A stretch of DNA of 28,758 bases from UBA10205 sp035289625 (GTDB taxonomy: Archaea; Iainarchaeota; Iainarchaeia; Iainarchaeales; Iainarchaeaceae), in NCBI GenBank assembly GCA_035289625.1, contig DATDWP010000012.1, positions 1 through 28,758 of the forward strand, written 5' to 3'. A program made the position numbers and the translations under genes. This document shows positions 22,884 to 28,758 of the stretch, in pieces (the stretch's first letter is position 1; each line of letters begins with the position of its first letter). A model generated the notes under the pieces. That model was not told where the DNA came from, did no database searches, and saw only the letters and a list, made by a program, of their open reading frames with translations.

Positions 22884-22917
22884 AGGGCTTTCTGCCCACA
22901 ACTCTTTGGATGCTACA

Positions 22918-23403
22918 TTAAATTTTTTTGTGGTGTAGCTTTTTTTCAAGTGCTTTGTGTACCGCGCTTGGAACAAACGAGGAAATGTCCCCACCGTACT
23001 CTGCAACTTCTTTTACAATACTTGAGGTGATGTAAAAATGCTCGGGGTTTGTCATAACAAAAACTGTTTCAATTCCGCGATCGAGGAGCCTATTTACAAT
23101 TGCGTGCTGGAATTCAAAAGGGAAATCGGAGGTCTCGCGAAGCCCTCGCAAAACTACGCCGGCGCCTTCTTTTTTTGCAAAATCGACAAGTAGTGAATCA
23201 AATTCCACAACCCAAACCCCTTCAATTTTGCCTAAGCTCTCTTTTATCATCTCAACTCTCTCTTTTGACGAGAAGAGGGGCTTTTTTTTAGGGTTTGAGG
23301 CAACCGCCACTACAAGGGAATCAAATAATTTTCTGCCTCTTTTTATTACGTCAAGATGCCCATTTGTAAAAGGGTCAAATGTACCTGGATATATTGCCTT
23401 CAT
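22918..23403 (-). CDS. coaD: Phosphopantetheine adenylyltransferase, bacterial type
   Basis: Transfers AMP from ATP to 4'-phosphopantetheine to make dephospho-CoA. The nucleotidyltransferase motif TFDPFTNGH (8-16) includes the T/HxGH-type signature. VLRGLRETSDFPFEFQHAIVNR and FYITSSIVKEVAEYGGDISSFVP are hallmarks of the bacterial CoaD hexamer, not of the usual archaeal COG1019 enzyme. With the ATG at 23403 (MKAIYPGTFDPF) the length is 161 residues, the family norm. A GTG six codons earlier, overlapping the coaE stop, is less likely. It follows coaE by about 17 bases, and the pair is probably one operon. Confidence 0.93.
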   Translation of the reverse strand: MKAIYPGTFDPFTNGHLDVIKRGRKLFDSLVVAVASNPKKKPLFSSKERVEMIKESLGKIEGVWVVEFDSLLVDFAKKEGAGVVLRGLRETSDFPFEFQHAIVNRLLDRGIETVFVMTNPEHFYITSSIVKEVAEYGGDISSFVPSAVHKALEKKLHHKKI

Positions 23404-23420
23404 TTTACCACTTAAATGCA

Positions 23421-23984
23421 CTAGAGAAGTTCTTTTGTTATTCTTTGCGCTGCGGCTTCAAGCTCTTGCACGCTCTGCTCGGAATCGACTATAAAATCAG
23501 CAAACTGCGCCTTCTTCTGATCGTCCCATTGGTAGTGGATTCTTCTTTTGAATTCCTCTTCAGAATACCCTCGCCCTGCTGCCCTTGCAAGTGCAGAGCG
23601 CTCTGAGCATTTTACCAAAATTATTTTATCGAATAGATCATCCATCTGCGCTTCAAAAAGCAGGGGCATTTCACAAAATACCATTTTTCCTTCGTGATCA
23701 ATTTTTTTTATTTCTTCTTTTATTATCGGGTGGATTAAGCGATTTAGTTTTTGGAGCTTTTTAAAATCCGAAAAAACAATATCTGCAAGGGCCCTCTTGT
23801 TCACTTTGCGCTGCGAAACAACATACTCGCCGAACTCTTTTCCCAAAAGCTGCATTACAAAATCTTTTTGGTAGAGCATGTCAACGAATTTATCCGCCTC
23901 AAATGTCTCATAACCAAGTTTTGAAAAGGCAGCAATAAGTGTGCTCTTTCCTGAACAGAAATTCCCCGTAATTGCAACAAGCAT
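23421..23984 (-). CDS. coaE: Dephospho-CoA kinase, bacterial type
   Basis: Phosphorylates the 3'-hydroxyl of dephospho-CoA with ATP, the last step of CoA synthesis. The 187 residues show Walker A GNFCSGKST (7-15), FEADKFVDMLY, the lid-region pattern RALADIVFSDFKKLQKLNRL with IHP, CEMPLLFE, and RRIHYQWDDQKK…ADFIVDSE. Known archaeal dephospho-CoA kinases belong to the unrelated DUF359 family, so this bacterial-type enzyme is unusual in an archaeon. In the Walker A loop a phenylalanine and cysteine replace the common small residues (GxxGSGKST). ATG at 23984 sits about 27 bp from a TATA-like element, leaderless. First gene of the coaE-coaD pair. Confidence 0.92.
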   Translation of the reverse strand: MLVAITGNFCSGKSTLIAAFSKLGYETFEADKFVDMLYQKDFVMQLLGKEFGEYVVSQRKVNKRALADIVFSDFKKLQKLNRLIHPIIKEEIKKIDHEGKMVFCEMPLLFEAQMDDLFDKIILVKCSERSALARAAGRGYSEEEFKRRIHYQWDDQKKAQFADFIVDSEQSVQELEAAAQRITKELL

Positions 23985-24003
23985 AACGAAGGTAAGGGAA
24001 TGT

Positions 24004-24016
24004 GAAAATAAAAAAC
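24004..24016 (-). promoter_or_regulatory. TATA-like element for coaE-coaD
   Basis: Minus-strand GGTTTTTTATTTTC is centred about 27 bp upstream of the coaE ATG, predicting a leaderless mRNA. Confidence 0.45.
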
Positions 24017-24081
24017 CTCTTGTTTACTTGTGTAAAACATTACGGGCATAATTGAGGCCACTTTGCGACTTTGCGTCCAAA

Positions 24082-24091
24082 CAATTAAAAC
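24082..24091 (+). promoter_or_regulatory. TATA-like element for the phosphohexomutase gene
   Basis: CAATTAAAAC is centred 27-28 bp before the ATG at 24115. It supports that start over an in-frame upstream ATG at 24052. Confidence 0.45.
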
Positions 24092-24114
24092 CCTTGCAGA
24101 GCATTTCTTTTTGC

Positions 24115-25488
24115 ATGAATAAAGAAATTTTCCGCGAATATGATATACGTGGAATTGCCCAGCGCGACATTGACAACAACACTGCCCTTCTTATCGGCAA
24201 AGCGTACGCAACAATGATTTCAAGGCAGGGAGGCAGCCGGATTGTTGTTGGAAATGATAATAGGGACAGCGGCCCAAGGATTTTAAAATCGCTACTGGAT
24301 GGAATTTTGAGCACCGGGATAAATGTAACTTATATCGGAGAGATCCCAACCCCCATGCTCTATTATGCAGTGTACAAACTAGGTTGCGATGGCGGGATTA
24401 GTGTTACAGCTTCCCATAACCCTCCTGAATTTAATGGATTTAAGGTAATGGTTGGAAAAGATGCAATTTATGGGAAAAAAATAGAGGAAATTTACAAAAT
24501 TGCAAATGAAGGAAAATTTGCTGTAGGGAAAAATCCGGGCAGCATTGAAGAAAAAAACCTCGAGAACCAATACATTGATGAAATTGCATCAATTGTACGT
24601 CCGAAAAAAAAACTAAAAATAGTGGTGGACGCAGGGAACGGGATGGCTTCTGAAATTGCCCCAAAGCTTTTGAAAAAACTTGGCTGCAAATTAGTATGTC
24701 TCTATTGCGAAAAAATTTCTTCCTACCCAAACCATCTTCCGGACCCGGTACAGGAAAAAAATGTTGCTGATTTGAAAGCAAGGGTAAAAAAAGAAAAAGC
24801 GGATATGGGAATTGCATTCGATGGCGACTCCGATAGGATCGGTGTTGTTGATGAGAAGGGCAATTTGATTTATGGGGATAGGCTGCTTGCAATTTTTGCG
24901 CAAGATGCACTCTTGCGACACCCGGGCGGAAAAGTGATTTTTGAAGTGAAGTGCTCGCAAGCTCTTGAGGACCATGTGAAAAAGAGTGGTGGAATACCAA
25001 TCATGTGGAAAACTGGCCATAGTCTCATAAAGGCAAAAATGAAAGAAGAAGGGGCGCTTATTGCTGGGGAAATGTCTGGGCATATGTTCTTTACGGAAAA
25101 ATGGTATGGGTTTGATGATGCATTTTTGGCAGCTGCAAGAATTGTTGAAATTGTTGCAAATTCGACTGGAAAAATCAGCGAACTTGATGGTAAAATTGCG
25201 CGCTATTACTCTTCACCGGAGTATAGGGTTGATTTTGATGATAGGGAGAAATTTGGTTTTGTGAAAAAGGCAACTGAACATTTTTCAAAAAAATACAAAA
25301 TAATTGATGTGGATGGCTGCCGCGTGGTTTTTGAAAACGGCTGGGCACTTGTGCGCGCCTCAAATACCCAATCAAAACTCATTATACGAATGGAAGGGAA
25401 AACACAAAAAGACCTTGAGGCAATAAAGGGGATTTTTTTAGGGGAAATTGAGAAATTTTCAGGCAAAAAGTTCAAACTCGAAGAGTAA
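24115..25488 (+). CDS. Phosphomannomutase / phosphoglucomutase
   Basis: Alpha-D-phosphohexomutase moving phosphate between C1 and C6 of glucose or mannose, supplying sugar-1-phosphates for nucleotide sugars, glycosylation and storage. 457 residues. Phosphoserine S100 is in TASHNP, the metal loop is DGDSDR at 236-241, the sugar-binding loop is GEMSGH at 318-323, and the phosphate-binding RASNTQSKLIIRMEG is in the C-terminal domain. GEMSGH is the variant shared by PMM and dual PMM/PGM enzymes, so mannose and glucose specificity cannot be separated. The N-terminus MNKEIFREYDIRGI is the standard opening and fits the ATG at 24115. The many N-x-S/T sequons in the surface proteins suggest a demand for nucleotide sugars. 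Confidence 0.92.
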   Translation: MNKEIFREYDIRGIAQRDIDNNTALLIGKAYATMISRQGGSRIVVGNDNRDSGPRILKSLLDGILSTGINVTYIGEIPTPMLYYAVYKLGCDGGISVTASHNPPEFNGFKVMVGKDAIYGKKIEEIYKIANEGKFAVGKNPGSIEEKNLENQYIDEIASIVRPKKKLKIVVDAGNGMASEIAPKLLKKLGCKLVCLYCEKISSYPNHLPDPVQEKNVADLKARVKKEKADMGIAFDGDSDRIGVVDEKGNLIYGDRLLAIFAQDALLRHPGGKVIFEVKCSQALEDHVKKSGGIPIMWKTGHSLIKAKMKEEGALIAGEMSGHMFFTEKWYGFDDAFLAAARIVEIVANSTGKISELDGKIARYYSSPEYRVDFDDREKFGFVKKATEHFSKKYKIIDVDGCRVVFENGWALVRASNTQSKLIIRMEGKTQKDLEAIKGIFLGEIEKFSGKKFKLEE

Positions 25489-25570
25489 CTAGTATTACAG
25501 ATATGTTGCCAGATATTTAAATTATCTACAGAAGCCCCTGTTTTAAACACAAAAACTAATTTATCTAAGG

Positions 25571-25583
25571 CCTAAACTTTAGG
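25571..25583. promoter_or_regulatory. Palindrome CCTAAACTTTAGG upstream of the KaiC-like operon
   Basis: A perfect 13-bp palindrome (6-bp arms, one central base). It ends four bases before the TATA element at 25588-25597 and so covers the position where archaeal activators or BRE-proximal repressors bind. A near-palindrome, AGATATTTAAATTATCT, lies 44 bp further upstream (25511-25527). Confidence 0.45.
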
Positions 25584-25587
25584 TAAG

Positions 25588-25597
25588 CTTTAAAACC
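25588..25597 (+). promoter_or_regulatory. TATA box for the KaiC-like operon
   Basis: CTTTAAAACC is centred 26-27 bp before the ATG at 25618, so the first gene is probably leaderless. It decides the start over TTG at 25615. Confidence 0.55.
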
Positions 25598-25617
25598 AGG
25601 CAAGCGTATGATTTTTG

Positions 25618-26148
25618 ATGGAAGAGAAAAAATGGGCAGCGCTTCTGAAGGCTACGCAAAAGCTTGTTGACAAGAAGGTTTCTGATGAGTACATACTTTT
25701 GAGCCTGCAGGACCTTGGGGTTTCTGAGGATGACTCAAAAAATCTTCTAAATACAATAAAACCTGTGCAAAATGAAGCGCAAGAAGAACCACAAAAACCA
25801 CAAAAAAATGATGAGGAGCACAAATTTGAGGATGCATGGAAGGCAGTGCTTGATAAAAAAATCGATCAGAAGGATTTAGTGCAAGCAGTAACATCAAAAC
25901 CTTCAGCAGAGCAAAAGTCGCAGGACTATATCCAGCAAATAAAAGGCGCAGGAAAAGGGAAGGTTAAGGAAATAATTGTAGATTCGCCGATCGGGAAAGG
26001 GCAGTGGAAAAATTCCAAAAAACAAGAGGAAGAAGAGCTATCACAAGATCCGGAAAAATTAATAATTTACAAGCTCTCTAAAATGGAGCACAAAATAGAG
26101 GAACTTGAAAGAGCAATTATGGGGAAGAAAAAAAAGAGGGGAAGATGA
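25618..26148 (+). CDS. Small charged protein preceding the KaiC-like ATPases
   Basis: 176 residues. No family was recognised. The N-terminal 45 residues look like a compact helical domain (EKKWAALLKATQKLVDKKVS, then EYILLSLQDLGVSEDDSKNL). A Glu/Gln/Pro/Lys-rich linker follows, then a second short helical unit (EDAWKAVLDKKIDQKDLVQA), a further linker, and a C-terminal amphipathic helix suited to coiled-coil pairing (LIIYKLSKMEHKIEELERAI) with a basic tail. It is cytosolic. The stop is three bases from the KaiC-like ATG, so it is very likely co-translated. A partner or adaptor of the ATPase is inferred; the layout recalls the small coiled-coil proteins next to ArlH in archaella. Confidence 0.65.
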   Translation: MEEKKWAALLKATQKLVDKKVSDEYILLSLQDLGVSEDDSKNLLNTIKPVQNEAQEEPQKPQKNDEEHKFEDAWKAVLDKKIDQKDLVQAVTSKPSAEQKSQDYIQQIKGAGKGKVKEIIVDSPIGKGQWKNSKKQEEEELSQDPEKLIIYKLSKMEHKIEELERAIMGKKKKRGR

Positions 26149-26151
26149 AAA

Positions 26152-26883
26152 ATGCCAAAGGACACAAAATCGGATGGAAGGGTAGTTGGACAAATTGAGC
26201 GCGTGAGAACTGGCGTTGCCGGCCTTGATGAAATGATAGGTGGAGGCATTCCTAAGGGAAATCTTGTTGTTCTTAGCGGCGATCCTGGAAGCGGAAAAAC
26301 AGTAATGTGCTGGCAGTTCATCTATGAAGGAGTTACTAAATTTGATGAGAAAGCAGTGTATGTTTCGCTTGAAGAAACTGAGGAAACCATTTATGAAGGG
26401 GCGCTTGAATTTGGATGGGATTTGAAAAAATTTGTAACTGAAGGAAAGCTTCTCATAATTACGGTTGAACTATATGATTTTGAGCGCTTGAAGGCTGCAA
26501 TTGAGGACAATGTAAAAGCAATCGGGGCAAAGCGCGTGGTAATCGATCCTGGGGTAATTTTCAGGCTCTTTTTTGACCGCGAACTTGACGCTAGAAAGAG
26601 AATTGTTTCATTAGGAAAAATGCTAAAGGCAATTGGCACAACAACAATTGTAACAAATGAAATTTCACTGGATAAGCTGACTTCACTCTACGGCCTAGAA
26701 GAGTATGTTGCTGATGGCGTGATTTTACTATATCACACAAAAATAAAGAATAGGTTTGTGAGAAGCGTTGCAATACTCAAAATGCGAAATACCGAAATAA
26801 CTGAGGCCCTGCGCCCTGTAAAAATAACAAGCGATGGGATACGCGTGCTCGACAAATCCGAATTATTTGATGAGGTTGATTAG
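26152..26883 (+). CDS. KaiC-like RecA-superfamily ATPase
   Basis: 243 residues, single KaiC domain. It opens with RTGVAGLDEMIGGGIPKGNL, the standard KaiC/RadA-like lead-in. Walker A is GDPGSGKT (43-50), the catalytic glutamate pair is E74-E75 in VSLEETEET, and the Walker B strand is RVVIDPGVIF with D132, followed by TTTIVTNE. All ATPase residues are present. Such proteins in archaea are signalling or assembly switches (ArlH, GvpD, circadian-like). No DNA-recombinase features were seen. GAGGGG lies about ten bases before the ATG. It is followed without a gap by a P-loop-less relative. Confidence 0.88.
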   Translation: MPKDTKSDGRVVGQIERVRTGVAGLDEMIGGGIPKGNLVVLSGDPGSGKTVMCWQFIYEGVTKFDEKAVYVSLEETEETIYEGALEFGWDLKKFVTEGKLLIITVELYDFERLKAAIEDNVKAIGAKRVVIDPGVIFRLFFDRELDARKRIVSLGKMLKAIGTTTIVTNEISLDKLTSLYGLEEYVADGVILLYHTKIKNRFVRSVAILKMRNTEITEALRPVKITSDGIRVLDKSELFDEVD

Positions 26884-27489
26884 TTGGATCAGTGGAGTGA
26901 TGAAAAAATCCAAACTGCCCTTAGCAAGCGCAACTCGGTACAACTGCGCGTAAGAAAAGCATTTGAAGAGCTTGTTCATCCCTTCACATCACTAGTACTA
27001 ATTGAAGCGCGGGACTATTCGGATGTGAAAAATGAAGTGATTGAATTGTACGGGAAAGGGTTTGAAATAATCTACCTTGCCCTCAATTCCGGGTTTTCTA
27101 AAATAAAACAGGATTGTGAAAGGGAGAAGAAGGATTGCAGCCACATATTTTTCATTGACATGGTTTCAATTGAATCGGGAGCAAAAACCATTGAAGGCGA
27201 ACCAAAGGTTACTTACCTAAAATCCCCACTTGATTTGACCGAAGCTATAAGTTCAATTGACAAAAGGTTCTCAATATCCAATGGAAAAAAAACTATGGTG
27301 GTACTTGATTCGGTTTCGACAATGCTGATCTACAATGATGTGTTCAAGGTCGAGAAGTTCATGCACACGCTTCTTGGAAAAGTGAATGCTTCAAATGCAT
27401 CGGCAATAGTTTTCAGTTCGGATTTTAACGAAAAAGAGGGCATCACCAGTACTATTGGGCAGTTTTTTGAAAAAACACTCAAGATTTGA
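26884..27489 (+). CDS. KaiC/RecA-like protein without a P-loop
   Basis: 201 residues. It begins at TTG directly after the stop of the KaiC-like gene (TAG TTG), with GAGGTTGAT upstream. The order of strands resembles the KaiC fold: where the P-loop should be it reads SLVLIEARDYSDVKNEVIEL, with no G-x-x-x-x-G-K-T. The equivalent of the Walker B strand is present as KKTMVVLDSVSTMLIYN, and it is followed by SAIVFSSD in place of the sensor strand. It therefore probably cannot hydrolyse ATP by itself and may be a regulatory partner of the upstream ATPase. Some resemblance to the DUF835-type proteins was considered. The 3' end overlaps the convergent coiled-coil gene by 11 bases. Confidence 0.68.
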   Translation: MDQWSDEKIQTALSKRNSVQLRVRKAFEELVHPFTSLVLIEARDYSDVKNEVIELYGKGFEIIYLALNSGFSKIKQDCEREKKDCSHIFFIDMVSIESGAKTIEGEPKVTYLKSPLDLTEAISSIDKRFSISNGKKTMVVLDSVSTMLIYNDVFKVEKFMHTLLGKVNASNASAIVFSSDFNEKEGITSTIGQFFEKTLKI

Positions 27490-28744
27490 TTTTATAGCCC
27501 TCAATTGCAGACGGGAATTCTTGTTCTATTTTTCCTAAAAGATCTTTAATTTTCCCCAAAGTCACTATTGCCAAAAGTTTTTTTTGCATCGCATCAAGCT
27601 CTGATCTGCATTCTTTTATCTGCGCCTCAAGTAATTTTATCTCGCGAGATATTTGCAGCAATGAGAGTTCTTTTTCTATTTGCACAAGTTCTACTTGTAA
27701 TTTGTTGAGGGCCCAAAAATACTCTGAAAAAAAGTCCTTTTTTAAAAATTCATCTATTGCCTCAAGGCGTTTTTTCTTCTCCCCCTCTTTTAGTGAAATG
27801 CTCCCATCCTCTATCATTTTCTTTGCTTTTTGCATTATTGATTTCAAATTCGCTCCATTTGGGTCTGCAACAAAAACCCCAACAGGAGATAAGAGTAACA
27901 TGCTCAAAATCTCGCCCTCTTTTTGAGGTAAATCCCCGGGCAGCCCCTGCATTCTTTTTAGAACTTTTTCCAGGGGAGCAATTGCATCATTAAATGAAAT
28001 AACTATTTTTTGCTTTTCACTTTCAAGTGAACTTTTTTTCTTCTCAAAAGAGAGTAGCATTTGCATTTGTTCAGAAGCCTTTTTTTCCGAGAGCTTTTTT
28101 TCAAGACCTTCAAGTTCCATTTTCTTTTGGGAAATTTCAGAACGTGTTTTTTGCTCCATTTGCTTTTGCAAAATTTCCTCTTCTTGGGCTTTTGAGAGTT
28201 GTGAAAACATCTGCTGCAAAGAATATGCGCCCTCTAATTTTTGTGAATGCGCAGTTGAATTTATCTGCTGCAATATTGTAGTGAGCTCTTCAATATCTTG
28301 CCCTATATATTTTATTTCATCTTTTAGCAAAAGCTTTGTTAGGGCAATATTTTTCCAATAAGGCAAAAGGTCAGCTGTGAGGGATTTTAGAGCGCCGGGA
28401 GCGTATTCTCTAATTGTTTGGGCACTGATTTTTGATGGAGGCGAAATTTTTCTAGCAAGCCCTTCTAGCTGGCGGGTTAGGTTTTTTTGCGAAGTTGAAA
28501 CTATCTGCCTAAACCTCTGATTTCCTTGTTCAGGGTGCAATTGTGATTCGAGTGATTTTGCGCGCTTTGAGAGGCTTAGCAGAAGGTGTTTTATTTGCGC
28601 AAAACCCTTTGATGCGCCCTCGATTAATTCTTTTTCCTCAAGTGCTATTTTTTCTTCAACCATTCTTTGCGCTTCTTCTAAAGAAACTTCCTTTGCCTCC
28701 TTTTTCCCGCCAAATGACCCAAAAAGCTGCTCAATTATTCCCAT
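27479..28744 (-). CDS. Large coiled-coil protein of unknown function
   Basis: 421 residues, cytosolic, no signal peptide. The N-terminal GIIEQLFGSFGGKKEAKEVS is a short amphipathic start like that of the coiled-coil protein at 15.5 kb. A helical domain follows (about 20-170), then a long continuous heptad-rich helix (about 185-260: AQEEEILQKQMEQKTRSEIS and on). A less charged segment follows (GEILSMLLLSPVGVFVADPN, about 285-305) and a second coiled coil at about 340-405. No named family was recognised. ATG at 28744 is 14 bases from the window edge, so its promoter lies outside. Its last 11 bases overlap the KaiC-like partner gene, tail to tail. Confidence 0.72.
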   Translation of the reverse strand: MGIIEQLFGSFGGKKEAKEVSLEEAQRMVEEKIALEEKELIEGASKGFAQIKHLLLSLSKRAKSLESQLHPEQGNQRFRQIVSTSQKNLTRQLEGLARKISPPSKISAQTIREYAPGALKSLTADLLPYWKNIALTKLLLKDEIKYIGQDIEELTTILQQINSTAHSQKLEGAYSLQQMFSQLSKAQEEEILQKQMEQKTRSEISQKKMELEGLEKKLSEKKASEQMQMLLSFEKKKSSLESEKQKIVISFNDAIAPLEKVLKRMQGLPGDLPQKEGEILSMLLLSPVGVFVADPNGANLKSIMQKAKKMIEDGSISLKEGEKKKRLEAIDEFLKKDFFSEYFWALNKLQVELVQIEKELSLLQISREIKLLEAQIKECRSELDAMQKKLLAIVTLGKIKDLLGKIEQEFPSAIEGYKIKS

Positions 28745-28758
28745 AAAAAAGTGAGGGG

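Noticed and set aside
24440..25000. Minus-strand 186-residue frame inside the phosphohexomutase gene
   Set aside because: Antisense to a gene with all catalytic motifs; His/Ser/Phe-rich composition.
1..28758. tRNA, rRNA, CRISPR array or transposon
   Set aside because: No cloverleaf with a T-arm core, no rRNA-like sequence, no regular spaced repeats and no transposase-like frame were found by reading both strands.

Overview
The window is a dense stretch of an archaeal chromosome. The archaeal signs are TATA-type promoters about 27 bp upstream of start codons with many apparently leaderless genes, class III (type IV pilin-like) signal peptides with a Q-x-x-L-E-Y core, an archaellum/Tad-type secretion ATPase with two TadC/ArlJ-like membrane proteins, KaiC-like ATPases, and a cupin-type glucose-6-phosphate isomerase. 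The short pilins with a near-invariant QSALEYLMTYGWA segment, the bacterial-type GAPDH, CoaD and CoaE, and the very short intergenic spaces suggest a DPANN-type lineage such as Diapherotrites/Iainarchaeota or Micrarchaeota. This placement is an inference and cannot be confirmed from this window alone. No rRNA, tRNA, CRISPR array or insertion sequence was seen.

Layout. 1-4.6 kb: the tail of an exported protein, then coaBC and three central carbon genes (phosphoglycerate kinase, cupin phosphoglucose isomerase, class I GAPDH) packed as divergent and convergent pairs. 4.7-6.3 kb: a small accessory-looking island on the minus strand (an unrecognised 251-residue protein, a five-repeat MORN_2 protein, a DUF1428 protein). 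6.4-9.4 kb: a class III aminotransferase, a PfkB-family sugar kinase, and a transglutaminase-like protein that has lost its catalytic cysteine.

9.4-20.7 kb is the main feature: two consecutive plus-strand operons for a type IV pilus-like surface system. The first holds three short pilin-like proteins, a roughly 920-residue pilin-like protein whose von Willebrand A domain is interrupted by a seven-repeat LVIVD beta-propeller, an eight-cysteine membrane-anchored protein, and a lipoprotein-like Ig/FN3 protein. The second holds a coiled-coil/winged-helix protein, the secretion ATPase, and two TadC-like platform proteins. Two further, probably abundant, pilins lie on the minus strand at 21.8-22.8 kb. 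The large protein has the ingredients of a pilus-tip adhesin (vWA plus propeller, as in bacterial PilY1) in a different topology, and is the best candidate here for something undescribed.

21.3-25.5 kb: a YdjM-like membrane protein, the two pilins, the bacterial-type coaE-coaD pair that together with coaBC covers the last four steps from phosphopantothenate to CoA, and a phosphomannomutase/phosphoglucomutase. 25.6-27.5 kb: an operon of a small charged protein, a KaiC-like ATPase, and a KaiC-like relative without a P-loop, preceded by a palindromic candidate operator. A convergent coiled-coil gene closes the window.
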